A DNA stretch of 32,881 nt from Clostridia bacterium (GTDB lineage Bacteria; Bacillota; Clostridia; Oscillospirales; CAG-272). Location of the stretch: positions 1-32,881 of the forward strand of contig JAFTXE010000006.1 of NCBI GenBank assembly GCA_017461745.1, in the 5' to 3' direction. Below the pieces are notes generated by a model. The model was not told the DNA's origin, ran no database searches, and was given only the letters and a program-made list of their open reading frames with translations. The translations under genes were made by a program, and so were the position numbers. Below are positions 19,696-28,261 of this stretch, in pieces (the stretch's first letter is position 1; each line of letters starts with the position of its first letter).

Positions 19696-20501
19696 ATACT
19701 TACTTCCTCCATATCCAAAGCAAGCTCCGTTGGCGAATCTGGCGCTGCCACGCATATTTTGACCGAAGCGTCCGATATAGCACTGTAAATTTCGTCGTAT
19801 GCAAGCTCAGGCATATTATTCTCGGCGCTCAGATGGGCGAGAATAAAGCCTTTTGTCCCACTTTGCGCAAGGCTTGCAGCAAAGCAAGCGCATTCGCCGT
19901 TTGAAAGATGTCCCTTTTTAGAGCGAATTCTGAGCTTAAGGTTGTACGGATAAGGACCTTCGTCGAGCATCTGCGGGTCATGGTTGGATTCAAGCACGAC
20001 CGCCTCACAGCCTGTAAGACCTTCGCGTATGCTTGGAGTAACGTATCCAATATCGGTAGCCACGCCAAAAACGTGCTTTCCACTTTCATTGCAGAACTCT
20101 ATTCTGTATCCGACGCTCATGCTGCTGTCGTGCGGAGTTCTGAATGACGTAACGGTCATGTTGCCGACCGCTTCGGAAAAAACGGGGTCGTGACGTACCA
20201 TACGGCTATGTACTGAGGAATCGGGTGTTCTATCGAATTTCTTTGCCGATTCGTTAGCAATATGGACGGGTATACTCTGTTTTTTACAAAGCGTTTCAAG
20301 GGCAGAGACGTGGTCGCAATGCTCGTGAGTTATAAATATTGCATCTATCTCGCCAATGTCCGAGCCTATTTCGCGGAGCGCGGCGCAGAGAGCCTTTGCG
20401 CTTTTACCCGCGTCGATAAGTATATTGGTGCTTCCCGATGATACGAACACGGAATTGCCCGACGAGCCCGAATAAAGAGTTACCAATCTATGTGTACTCA
20501 T
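19692..20501 (-). CDS. Metallo-beta-lactamase-fold hydrolase, WalJ/YycJ type
   Basis: A 269-residue cytosolic metallohydrolase. The metal site THEHCDH is at 58-64, with the early LYSGSSGNSVFVSSGSTNILIDAG typical of WalJ/YycJ proteins, later His in RTPHDSSMSVGY and VLESNHDPQML, and HLSAENNMPELA near the end. In Bacillus the homologue lies with walKR and rlmH and is a 5'-3' exonuclease linked to DNA repair and cell division; the rlmH neighbour fits. It overlaps rlmH and the upstream membrane protein by 4 bp each, so translation is coupled. Confidence 0.93.
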   Translation of the reverse strand: MSTHRLVTLYSGSSGNSVFVSSGSTNILIDAGKSAKALCAALREIGSDIGEIDAIFITHEHCDHVSALETLCKKQSIPVHIANESAKKFDRTPDSSVHSRMVRHDPVFSEAVGNMTVTSFRTPHDSSMSVGYRIEFCNESGKHVFGVATDIGYVTPSIREGLTGCEAVVLESNHDPQMLDEGPYPYNLKLRIRSKKGHLSNGECACFAASLAQSGTKGFILAHLSAENNMPELAYDEIYSAISDASVKICVAAPDSPTELALDMEEVSI

Positions 20502-20935
20502 GCCACGAAAAGCTCCTTGATAAAGGGAATAGCGATAAGCTCTATTGCGTCGAATATAAACGTGAAAGCGAAAGCGAAAATTATTATTAGCAGGGGGCGG
20601 GATTTACGCAGTCTGCGATTTCCGTCCTCAATAAATTCAAGCTTTTCTTCCTCGCTCATACTGTCGGGAAGCATTTCGGGAGTGAGTCCCTTACGGGAAA
20701 AGCCTCTGTTGTATATGACGTAAGCGAATATGGCTACCGTAGCCACCGACATATACACTGAGAGAACGTATTTGAAATAGTACATCCCCAAAAGAAATCT
20801 GTAAAGTCCGAAGACAAGCATGGTGACGGCAATAAGTACGAGAAGTCTTATGATATTGCCGTACATCAGCTTTTTGTCAATAGGCTTTTTTTCGGCGGCA
20901 GGTGCCGCTTTTTTCTTTCGTTTTTTATTTGACAT
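20498..20935 (-). CDS. Small integral membrane protein, unknown
   Basis: A 145-residue protein with a Lys-rich N terminus (MSNKKRKKKAAPAAEKK), hydrophobic segments at about 29-50, 55-73 and 115-135, and a charged loop (EMLPDSMSEEEKLEFIEDGNRRLRKSRP) between the last two. No family recognised. It is co-transcribed with galK (26-bp gap) upstream and overlaps the WalJ gene by 4 bp downstream, so it is stably expressed with housekeeping genes. Confidence 0.75.
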   Translation of the reverse strand: MSNKKRKKKAAPAAEKKPIDKKLMYGNIIRLLVLIAVTMLVFGLYRFLLGMYYFKYVLSVYMSVATVAIFAYVIYNRGFSRKGLTPEMLPDSMSEEEKLEFIEDGNRRLRKSRPLLIIIFAFAFTFIFDAIELIAIPFIKELFVA

Positions 20936-20961
20936 TACAGAATTTTATCCTTAAATTTTAA

Positions 20962-22242
20962 TTAAAATACCTTGACTGCTCCAACGGGACGGATACGAAG
21001 AACTATGCACTTGTCCTTGCCGAATACTGAATCCATAAGAGCCTTGTAGCCCGCAACCTCATTCATGGGAACGAAGCTTTGGATAGTACCCGCAAAGCCA
21101 CCGCCGTGAACGCGCCATGCTGCCTTTTTGTCTGAGAGATATCCTTCAGCAAGGCAAAGAGCCAGAGAAAGACCCTGCTCAGTAAGATTTTTTGTCGTGT
21201 AAACGTTCTGGAGATAGCAGAACGAGGATCTGCCCGAGGCTATAACGCCCGCGAAGAATGCATCAAGGTCACCATCAAGAAGAGCTACCTTCTGAGCCTT
21301 GACTCTTTCGTTCTCGGCGAGGAAGTGAAGCGCGCGGAGAATAGCTCTGTCGCCAACCTTTTCTCTGAGAGCAGGAATTTCCTTGACAAGAGTATCCTTG
21401 TCTATTTCGCGAAGAACGGACTTGCCGAAGTGAGCGGCTACTGCTTTCATCTCGGCAGGAACGGAGGCGTAATCGTCGGTAAGGTCGGCGTGGTTACCGC
21501 CTGTGTTTACTATGCAGAGATTGTAGCCCTTTTCGGAAAGGTCAAAATCTATCTTGTCGATAATGGGATTCTTGGGATCTGCGAAGTCTATTGCGACGAT
21601 ACCGCCTACAGCGCAAGCAACCTGATCCATAAGACCGCAGGGCTTGCCGAAGAATACGTTTTCGGAATACTGCGCGAGCTTTGCTATTTCGACGTTATCA
21701 ACCTTGCCGTCGTTGTACATATGGCTTAGAATGTTTCCAATCATATCCTCAAAAGCGGCAGAGGACGAAAGTCCCGAGCCCTTGAGTACGTTAGACGTCG
21801 TGTAAGCGTCAAATCCGCCGATAGCGTAGCCGTCCTTTAAAAAGCCTGCGCACATACCCGCGATAATGGACTCGGATGTGCCGAACTTTTCGGTTATCGG
21901 AGCGGTATAAGAGGAGGTATCAACTACGTCCTCGGGAAAGCCTTCGCTCTTTACGCGAATAACCGAGTCGTCGCGCTTGGCGGCAACGGCGATGATATCG
22001 AGATCTATGGAAGCGGCGACAACGCAACCGTGGTTGTGGTCGGTATGGTTACCCGACAGCTCGCTTCTGCCCGCAACGGAAAAGAGCGATATCTCGCGGT
22101 CACCGTATATTTTTACAAATTCGTCAATAGCGGAAGCGTATCTTTGCTTCTGATAGGTAAGAGCAGCCTCACCGTATATATAGGCGAGTGTCTTGTCGAG
22201 CGCTCCCGAAAGAATATGCGTTTTTGTCATTGAAGTGTTCAT
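20962..22242 (-). CDS. galK: Galactokinase
   Basis: GHMP kinase that phosphorylates galactose, the entry of the Leloir pathway. The 426-residue protein has the galactokinase signature GRSELSGNHTDHNHG at 58-72 (usually GRxNLIGEHxDY), the ATP loop VLKGSGLSSSAAFE at 152-165, the catalytic Asp region FGKPCGLMDQVACAVGG, and the C-terminal WRVHGGGFAGTIQSF. It is somewhat longer than E. coli GalK (382) because of the N-terminal extension. The start follows AGGGGGATTTTATA. It is first in an operon with a membrane protein, the WalJ hydrolase and rlmH. No other Leloir genes are in the window. Confidence 0.93.
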   Translation of the reverse strand: MNTSMTKTHILSGALDKTLAYIYGEAALTYQKQRYASAIDEFVKIYGDREISLFSVAGRSELSGNHTDHNHGCVVAASIDLDIIAVAAKRDDSVIRVKSEGFPEDVVDTSSYTAPITEKFGTSESIIAGMCAGFLKDGYAIGGFDAYTTSNVLKGSGLSSSAAFEDMIGNILSHMYNDGKVDNVEIAKLAQYSENVFFGKPCGLMDQVACAVGGIVAIDFADPKNPIIDKIDFDLSEKGYNLCIVNTGGNHADLTDDYASVPAEMKAVAAHFGKSVLREIDKDTLVKEIPALREKVGDRAILRALHFLAENERVKAQKVALLDGDLDAFFAGVIASGRSSFCYLQNVYTTKNLTEQGLSLALCLAEGYLSDKKAAWRVHGGGFAGTIQSFVPMNEVAGYKALMDSVFGKDKCIVLRIRPVGAVKVF

Positions 22243-22282
22243 TATAAAATCCCCCTAATTTTAAAATAAATATACACAGTAC

Positions 22283-22311
22283 ATTATACCATTTTATATG
22301 CTTTTACGCAA
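22283..22311 (-). promoter_or_regulatory. Promoter of the galK operon
   Basis: On the minus strand: TTGCGT (22311-22306), 17-bp spacer, TATAAT (22288-22283). Confidence 0.75.
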
Positions 22312-22355
22312 TAGATTTTTTATGAATTTTTTGTGTTTTTTTATTCTGTCGGTAC

Positions 22356-22384
22356 TTGAAATAATTTGCATATTATGATACAAT
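22356..22384 (+). promoter_or_regulatory. Promoter of the 22414 membrane-protein gene
   Basis: TTGAAA (22356-22361), 17-bp spacer, TACAAT (22379-22384), 30 bp before the start codon. Confidence 0.75.
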
Positions 22385-22413
22385 AATAATAGATTTTGCT
22401 CAAGGAGTAATAA

Positions 22414-23250
22414 ATGCGATATTTTAAGAGATTTACCGATTTCTGCTCGGGATTTGCTTGCTTTACGGCAATAATATACCTGTTCCGCCAGTATATGACG
22501 TATAAGCTTGGTGACGAAGAGGCGGAGATAGGGCTTGTAGATAAATTGAAAATGTTTTTTTCAAGGCAGACCGAGCTTGAACATTATCTTATGCTGATGC
22601 TCGCAGTAATGCTTGCCGTGTCCGTACTTGCAAGCGTGATATTAAATAAGCTTCCTCAGCTTACCTTCGTTTTTAGTCTGCCACCGCTTTTGCTGTCGCT
22701 TGACATGATAAAAAGCGAGTATATAAGGGAATACCCGATGATGTATCCGTTGCTTAGTTCTTTGGCTGTTATCGGGGGTATTTACGAATGTGTCCGTATG
22801 GACAAAAGGGACGGAAAGCACCGTAGCGCCTATGCGGGCAGTGTGGTGTCTGCGTTTGCGTCAGCGTTCTGCTTCTATATATATAAAAAATGGCAGACCT
22901 TCAGCGCTCTTACCTCTGAGGAAACGGAAAACGCTTTGGAAATGCGCCGATTTGATTACGAAATATACAATCATGCAGACGCTATGGATATGAAGCTTTT
23001 TCTGACGTTTGCTATAGTTTTCGGCTGCCTTGCCGTGATTGGTGTGATCTTGACTGATATATACTTTATTGACGCGATACTTGCGCTTCCGCCAATGGTG
23101 GCACTGATATATACGTGGGGAGCGGAAAAAATATCCGTTCACCCCGAAATGCTCGTTGCGCTTTCGGTCGCCGTTTTCGCCACTCGCATTATTCCGACCG
23201 TGTCTTGTAAGGCAACGTATCGAAAGTCTGCGAAAAAACTCAACTCATGA
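22414..23250 (+). CDS. Polytopic membrane protein, unknown
   Basis: A 278-residue protein with about seven or eight hydrophobic segments (about 12-27, 58-76, 84-97, 108-125, 140-157, 193-211, 214-232, 241-260) and short loops. No transporter or enzyme signature is recognisable. It has its own promoter and a CAAGGAGTAATAA ribosome binding site, is divergent from galK, and is followed directly by the second palindromic repeat, so it is probably a single-gene unit. Confidence 0.75.
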   Translation: MRYFKRFTDFCSGFACFTAIIYLFRQYMTYKLGDEEAEIGLVDKLKMFFSRQTELEHYLMLMLAVMLAVSVLASVILNKLPQLTFVFSLPPLLLSLDMIKSEYIREYPMMYPLLSSLAVIGGIYECVRMDKRDGKHRSAYAGSVVSAFASAFCFYIYKKWQTFSALTSEETENALEMRRFDYEIYNHADAMDMKLFLTFAIVFGCLAVIGVILTDIYFIDAILALPPMVALIYTWGAEKISVHPEMLVALSVAVFATRIIPTVSCKATYRKSAKKLNS

Positions 23251-23292
23251 GAAATTCTTCCCAAAAATCGAGAGCGAACATAGATAAACAAA

Positions 23293-23538
23293 TTATGATT
23301 TATCGGGAGATGCGGGGACGCGAGGGGGACGCGGGGGACGCGATTCCCGCTTTTTTGAAAAAAAGCTTGGCAAAAAACTTCCTTGCTGGGCTGTAGCCCG
23401 ATTAGATATATATATAATTTCAAGAATAGCTTAGTCGGGCTACAACCCGGCAAGAAAGCTTTTGCGGAGCTTTTCTCGAAAAGCGACAACGCGTCCCTCG
23501 CGTCCCCCGCGTCCCCACATCTCCCCGATAAATCATAA
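23293..23538. repeat. Nested palindromic repeat, copy 2 (246 bp)
   Basis: Same architecture and mostly the same sequence as 2614-2838: outer arms TTATGATTTATCGGG / CCCGATAAATCATAA, internal GGGGGACGCG tandem units, the GCTTTTTTGAAAAAAAGCTT core, and the inner arm CTTGCTGGGCTGTAGCCCGA facing TCGGGCTACAACCCGGCAAG. Differences from copy 1 are often matched in the opposite arm (for example GGGAGATG and CATCTCCCC added on both sides), so pairing is conserved. It lies between the ends of two convergent genes. Confidence 0.85.
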
Positions 23539-23559
23539 TTTATCTGTTAACGCCTATAT

Positions 23560-23602
23560 CGATAAAAAATCGCCATTCTTCAAGAATGGCGATTTTTTAT
23601 CG
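23560..23602 (-). terminator. Perfect palindromic terminator after the AGCS gene
   Basis: 21-bp arms 23560-23580 and 23582-23602, with the GC core ATCGCCATTC/GAATGGCGAT flanked by A6/T6, so it can terminate on both strands. Confidence 0.85.
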
Positions 23603-23606
23603 AATT

Positions 23607-25007
23607 TTAATCCCAATAATCAACGTCGTGGGGAAGACCGATATCTTTAGCATGGAACACGGGATTTTTTCCTGTCTTCTTTTGCTTTGTATAGTCCTTA
23701 AGAGCTCGCAAGGCGTATTTTGAGAGATAGATTATAACGGGCATATTAATTATTGCCATACAGCCCATAGTGAGATCGGCGATATTCCAAAGAAGGTCTG
23801 CGCTGAGTCCCGCGCCGACGAAAATAACGAGAGAGGCTATGACGTAATAAGAGTACATAAGCTTCTTACCCGGAACGTGACCTATGATATGGCTGAGCGC
23901 TTGATTGACGTAGTAGAGATTTCCAAGTAACGTCGTGAAGGCGAACAGCAGCATGGCAACGGTTATGAATATCGGACCGAAGCCGCCCATTGTGCTTTTC
24001 ATTGCCGCTTGAATATATGGTGCGCCCGAAAGCTCTGCTGACGGCTCTATACCCGAGCACATACACATAAACGCCGTAGCGGAGCAGACGAGAATCGTAT
24101 CAATGAATACCGACAGTATCTGAACCAAGCCCTGCTTTACGGGGTGGCTTACGTCTGCCGCGGCAGACGCGTTTGGCGCGGAGCCGACGCCTGCCTCGTT
24201 ACTGAAAAGTCCTCGCTTTATTCCGTACATTACGCAAGAGCCGCCAAAACCGCCGAATATAGCTCTGAGGTCAAAGGCTTCCGTGAAAATTCTCGCAAAT
24301 ACGGAGGGCAGGGTGGTGACGTTCATGCAGATTATAATGAGAGCTACCAGAATATAGGCAATTCCCATAATGGGAACGAGGACTCCCGTTACCTTAAGAA
24401 CTCGTTTACCACCGCCGAACAAACAATATCCAACGGCAACTGCGATAATTAGTCCTATTATCCAAGGCGTAACGTTGGAATTATAAAAGCCGTAGGGTGC
24501 GAACGTGGATTGCAGATTGTAGGACGCCAGCATATTGAAGCCGAAGCCGTAGGTGAGAATAAGAAGAATTGAAAAAATTATGGCGAGCGGACGACATTTG
24601 AGCGCCGTTTCGATGTAGTAAGCAGGTCCGCCGTAGCTTCCGTCAGGTCCTTTTTTCTTGTATATCTGCGCGAGCGTGCTTTCGATGAAAGCGGAAGCTC
24701 CGCCGATGATTGCTATCAGCCACATCCAGAATACCGAGCCGAAGCCGCCAAGGCAAAGGGCCGTGGACACGCCTATGATATTTCCCGTTCCTACTCTTGA
24801 CGCCGTCGATACCATGAGCGCTTGGAAGGAAGAAACGTTTTTCCCTGATGATGGCTTTTCTCCGACTACTCTTATCTGCTCGCCAAACAGTCTGAACTGC
24901 ACGAGCTTTGAGCGGAAGGTGAAGAAAAGACCGCCGAGGACAAGGATTATTACCAAAAGATAGCTGTAAAGAGCATCGTTTATAAATGATATAACGTTAG
25001 AAATCAT
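23607..25007 (-). CDS. AGCS-family sodium:alanine/glycine symporter
   Basis: A 466-residue inner-membrane transporter that imports alanine, glycine or related amino acids with sodium. Family landmarks: LVLGGLFFTFRSKLVQFRLF near residue 25, VSTASRVGTGNIIGVSTAL (usually AxRVGTGNIxGVA), KKGPDGSYGGPAYYI, GFGGSCVMYGIKRGLFSNEAGVGSAPNASAAADVSHPVKQG and a charged C-terminal tail. It is 12 bp after the lactonase-like gene, in one operon. The sodium gradient made by the oxaloacetate decarboxylase system could drive it. Confidence 0.96.
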   Translation of the reverse strand: MISNVISFINDALYSYLLVIILVLGGLFFTFRSKLVQFRLFGEQIRVVGEKPSSGKNVSSFQALMVSTASRVGTGNIIGVSTALCLGGFGSVFWMWLIAIIGGASAFIESTLAQIYKKKGPDGSYGGPAYYIETALKCRPLAIIFSILLILTYGFGFNMLASYNLQSTFAPYGFYNSNVTPWIIGLIIAVAVGYCLFGGGKRVLKVTGVLVPIMGIAYILVALIIICMNVTTLPSVFARIFTEAFDLRAIFGGFGGSCVMYGIKRGLFSNEAGVGSAPNASAAADVSHPVKQGLVQILSVFIDTILVCSATAFMCMCSGIEPSAELSGAPYIQAAMKSTMGGFGPIFITVAMLLFAFTTLLGNLYYVNQALSHIIGHVPGKKLMYSYYVIASLVIFVGAGLSADLLWNIADLTMGCMAIINMPVIIYLSKYALRALKDYTKQKKTGKNPVFHAKDIGLPHDVDYWD

Positions 25008-25019
25008 GTATTATCTCCA

Positions 25020-26018
25020 TCAAGTGTTTTTTATGACGCATATAGGGGTGGGGAGGGGGAAATTATTGATATAGGAAAGCACTCCGTTTTCGCCGACCTT
25101 AAAGACCGCAATGTCGTCGGAAAACTGATTGCAGCAAATAGCAAAGCTTTCGTCTGCAACGAGCATAAAGTCTCTCGGCTCACGTCCGTGGACGTTACAA
25201 TGGCAAACGAGCGTAAGCTTTTCGCCGTCAACGTCAAACAGCGCTACCGTCTCAGAGCCGCGCTCGACGGCGTAAAGGCGCTTTCCGTCCGCGGAGAGAA
25301 CTATGGCAGAGCCCTTGCCCTGACCGTTAAAGCCCTGCGGCTTTACGTCGGTCTGAGATATAAAGCTGAGCTTTCCGTCGTCGTAGGCGTAAGTGCATAT
25401 GCTTGCTCCCATTTCGGTGAGGCAGTAGACGTATCTGCCGTCCTTGGAGAAGCAAAGATGTCTTGGACCCTCGCCCGCGGGAACGCTTGTCTCCGATATT
25501 TTGTTGAGACGTCTGTCGTAAACGAAAATTTTATCTATTCCCAAGTCGCAACATAGCACGTATTTTTTATCGGGTGAGAAAAACGCGCAGTGAACGTGAG
25601 CGCGCTCCTGCCTTTCTGGATTTGGACCGTGACCTTCGTGTGTTCTGACTATGTCGGGGGTAGCGAATATATTTCCCGTAACGTAGTTTGCGCAATAGGC
25701 GTCTTCACCGTCAACGGCAAGGTGGCACGCTACCTCTCCCAAGGTTGAGATATATTCGGTTATGCGCTTGCCGCTTTCCTTGTCGTATGCGGCTACGGCG
25801 CTGTTTTTGCTGTCAGCAAAGGGGGCTCTGAGCGTTGCCCAAAGCTTGTCTCCCTCTATTTGCATAAACATTGGAGAGGGCATAGGAAATTTCTTGCCTT
25901 GAACGAGCTCGCCGTCGGAATACAGCTCGTATTTATAAATACCGCCGTCGTCTACGCAGGACGCAATCAGCAGCTCGCAGGCAAGCGTTTTTGGAACTCG
26001 TGATTTGTGAGTGTGCAT
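25020..26018 (-). CDS. Lactonase-family seven-bladed beta-propeller protein
   Basis: A 332-residue cytosolic protein of the 6-phosphogluconolactonase (YbhE/Pgl) propeller family: GGIYKYELYSDGEL, HAHVHCAFFSPDKKYVLCCDLGIDKIFVYD, GEGPRHLCFSKDGRYVYCLTEMGASICTYAY, GKGSAIVLSADGKRLYAVERGSETVALFDVD and GREPRDFMLVADESFAICCNQFSDDIAVFKV are repeated blade motifs ending in the family pattern. These enzymes hydrolyse sugar lactones; the exact substrate is uncertain, and the link to the downstream alanine/glycine symporter is unclear. The start follows AAGGAAGCACCGAT. Confidence 0.87.
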   Translation of the reverse strand: MHTHKSRVPKTLACELLIASCVDDGGIYKYELYSDGELVQGKKFPMPSPMFMQIEGDKLWATLRAPFADSKNSAVAAYDKESGKRITEYISTLGEVACHLAVDGEDAYCANYVTGNIFATPDIVRTHEGHGPNPERQERAHVHCAFFSPDKKYVLCCDLGIDKIFVYDRRLNKISETSVPAGEGPRHLCFSKDGRYVYCLTEMGASICTYAYDDGKLSFISQTDVKPQGFNGQGKGSAIVLSADGKRLYAVERGSETVALFDVDGEKLTLVCHCNVHGREPRDFMLVADESFAICCNQFSDDIAVFKVGENGVLSYINNFPLPTPICVIKNT

Positions 26019-26038
26019 ATCGGTGCTTCCTTCCTTGA

Positions 26039-26080
26039 TTTACCTATGAATATTATAACACAAGGATAGGTAAAAGTCAA
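26039..26080 (-). promoter_or_regulatory. Promoter with inverted-repeat operator for the lactonase-AGCS operon
   Basis: On the minus strand: TTGACT (26080-26075), 17-bp spacer, TATAAT (26057-26052). The -10 is bracketed by a perfect 9-bp inverted repeat, TTTACCTAT (26039-26047) and ATAGGTAAA (26066-26074), spaced 18 bp, a typical layout for repressor binding. Confidence 0.65.
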
Positions 26081-26238
26081 GAAAGGTGTAGTACTATATT
26101 TAAATAATAATCTTAAAACAACGCTTGCAAGGCGAACAAAATATAAGTCTATTAATTTTGCGGAATAAAATTCTTTAGTTGAGAAATTTGACTTGAATGT
26201 GAAAATGTTAACAAAATGTAACCTTTATAAAATATCTA

Positions 26239-26267
26239 TTGAAAAAAGGGATAAAATGTATTAAAAT
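26239..26267 (+). promoter_or_regulatory. Candidate promoter of pckG
   Basis: TTGAAA (26239-26244), 17-bp spacer, TAAAAT (26262-26267), leaving an AT-rich leader of about 85 bp. Besides this, 26081-26238 shows nothing recognisable. Confidence 0.6.
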
Positions 26268-26357
26268 ATAATGGGGTACGAAGTGTTGATTTAAATTTCG
26301 TATAACCCGAGAATAAAAGTCAATAATAAAATTATTATAAAAAGAGGAGAAACACAA

Positions 26358-28145
26358 ATGACCAACAACAAGTATGTTCTTGATTGGATCAACGAGATGG
26401 CTGCTATGACACAGCCTGACAAGATCGTCTGGATCGATGGCTCCGAGGCTCAGGCTGAGGCGCTCAGAGCAGAGGCTTGCTCTACGGGCGAGATGATCAA
26501 GCTCAATGAAGAGCTTCTTCCCAACTGCTACCTCCACAGAACCGCCGTTAACGACGTTGCTCGTGTAGAGGGCAGAACCTTTATCTGTACTTCCAAGAAG
26601 GAGGACGCAGGTAATATCAACAACTGGATGGACCCCAAGGAGTGCTACGCAAAGCTTTCCAAGCTCTACACAGGCTCTATGAAGGGAAGAACTATGTACG
26701 TTATTCCTTACTCCATGAGTATAGTAGGCTCTCCCTTTGCTAAGTACGGTATCGAGCTTACCGACTCTATCTACGTCGTTCTCAATATGCTTATCATGAC
26801 CCGCGTTGGTACTAACGTTCTTGAGGCTCTCGGCGAGAGCGGAGACTTCATTAAGGGTCTTCACGCAAGAGCTGATATCGACGAAGAGAACCGTTATATC
26901 TGCCATTTCCCCGAGGACAACACCATCTGGTCCGTTAACTCAGGCTACGGCGGAAACGTTCTTCTCGGAAAGAAGTGCTTTGCGCTTCGTATAGCTTCCT
27001 ACCTCGGACGTAAGGAAGGCTGGATGGCTGAGCATATGCTCATTCTCGGCGTTGAGTATCCCGATGGCGATACCAAGTATATCTGCGCCGCATTCCCCTC
27101 CGCTTGCGGAAAGACCAACCTCGCAATGCTCATTCCGCCCGAATTCCTCAAGAAGAAGGGCTACAAGGTATGGTGCGTAGGCGACGATATCGCTTGGCTC
27201 CGTGTCGGTGAGGACGGAAGACTTTGGGCAGTTAACCCCGAGAACGGCTTCTTCGGCGTTGCTCCCGGTACTAACGAGAACTCCAACCCCAACGCTCTCC
27301 ATACCACTATGAAGGATACTATCTTCACCAACGTTGTTCACAACCTTGAGAACAATACTGTTTGGTGGGAGGGACTTGACAAGAATCCTCCTCACAACGC
27401 TATTGACTGGAAGGGTAACGTTTGGGATTGCACCAAGTATAATAAGGCTGATAAGTCTACCTGTGGCGCTCACCCCAACAGCCGTTTCACAGCAATGGCT
27501 ACCAACTGTCCTTGTCTCTCCAAGGAATTCAATAATCCCGCAGGTGTTCCTATTTCCGCTATCGTATTCGGCGGACGCCGCGCAAAGACCGCTCCTCTGG
27601 TTTACCAGTCAACGAGCTGGCAGAACGGCGCATTCGTTGGTTCTATCATGGCTTCCGAGACGACTGCCGCTGCGGCAGGTGCTGTCGGCGTAGTTCGCCG
27701 CGACCCCATGGCTATGAGACCCTTCGTTGGCTACGATATGGGTGACTATTGGGCACACTGGCTCAAGATGGGCACCGTTATCCCCAACGCTCCCAAGATA
27801 TTCCACGTTAACTGGTTCCGTACCGACGATAACGGCAACTTTATCTGGCCCGGATTCGGTGACAACATGAGAGTTCTTCTTTGGATCCTCGCTCGTTGCG
27901 AGGGCAAGGTTGACGCTAACATCACTCCTATCGGATACGTTCCCAATGCCGAGGACATTGATATCGAGGGACTTGACGGCGTAACTCTTGATACCATTAA
28001 GGATCTTCTTACCGTTGACGTTAACTCTTGGCTCGAAGACGTACAGAACATTAAGGAATTCTACGCTCAGGTTGGCGACAGAGTTCCCGCGGCTATGTAC
28101 GACGAGCTTGCAGCTCTCGAAGCAAGACTTAACGCTGCTAAGTAA
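26358..28145 (+). CDS. pckG: Phosphoenolpyruvate carboxykinase, GTP type
   Basis: Interconverts oxaloacetate and PEP with GTP/GDP; in anaerobes it often runs toward oxaloacetate to fix CO2 in succinate or propionate formation. The 595-residue length and sequence fit the GTP class, not the ATP class: YVIPYSMSIVGSPFAKYGIELTDS (substrate site), FPSACGKTNLAML with the hyperreactive Cys at about residue 250 (kinase P-loop), VGDDIAWLR (metal), and the PCLSKEFNNPAGVPISAIVFGGRR region. It starts after AAGAGGAGAAACACAA. Codon use is visibly biased toward C-ending codons compared with neighbours, a sign of high expression. The nearby decarboxylase beta subunit acts on the same metabolite pool. Confidence 0.97.
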   Translation: MTNNKYVLDWINEMAAMTQPDKIVWIDGSEAQAEALRAEACSTGEMIKLNEELLPNCYLHRTAVNDVARVEGRTFICTSKKEDAGNINNWMDPKECYAKLSKLYTGSMKGRTMYVIPYSMSIVGSPFAKYGIELTDSIYVVLNMLIMTRVGTNVLEALGESGDFIKGLHARADIDEENRYICHFPEDNTIWSVNSGYGGNVLLGKKCFALRIASYLGRKEGWMAEHMLILGVEYPDGDTKYICAAFPSACGKTNLAMLIPPEFLKKKGYKVWCVGDDIAWLRVGEDGRLWAVNPENGFFGVAPGTNENSNPNALHTTMKDTIFTNVVHNLENNTVWWEGLDKNPPHNAIDWKGNVWDCTKYNKADKSTCGAHPNSRFTAMATNCPCLSKEFNNPAGVPISAIVFGGRRAKTAPLVYQSTSWQNGAFVGSIMASETTAAAAGAVGVVRRDPMAMRPFVGYDMGDYWAHWLKMGTVIPNAPKIFHVNWFRTDDNGNFIWPGFGDNMRVLLWILARCEGKVDANITPIGYVPNAEDIDIEGLDGVTLDTIKDLLTVDVNSWLEDVQNIKEFYAQVGDRVPAAMYDELAALEARLNAAK

Positions 28146-28162
28146 TTTGATATAATCTCAAT

Positions 28163-28198
28163 CAGGGCGTGTCGATTTTTGACACGCTCTTTGTTTTA
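28163..28198 (+). terminator. Terminator after pckG
   Basis: GGGCGTGTC (28165-28173) and GACACGCTC (28181-28189) with a GATTTTT loop, followed by TTTGTTTTATT. Confidence 0.85.
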
Positions 28199-28261
28199 TT
28201 GGAATTTTTTACATTTGACAATAAATTTTTCAAAAAAAGTCTACTGTATAAGTGAGAGCAT

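Noticed and set aside
26208-26906. 232-residue minus-strand ORF opposite the start of pckG
   Set aside because: It lies antisense to a highly biased, well-conserved gene and shows no protein family pattern; it is a shadow of pckG codon use.
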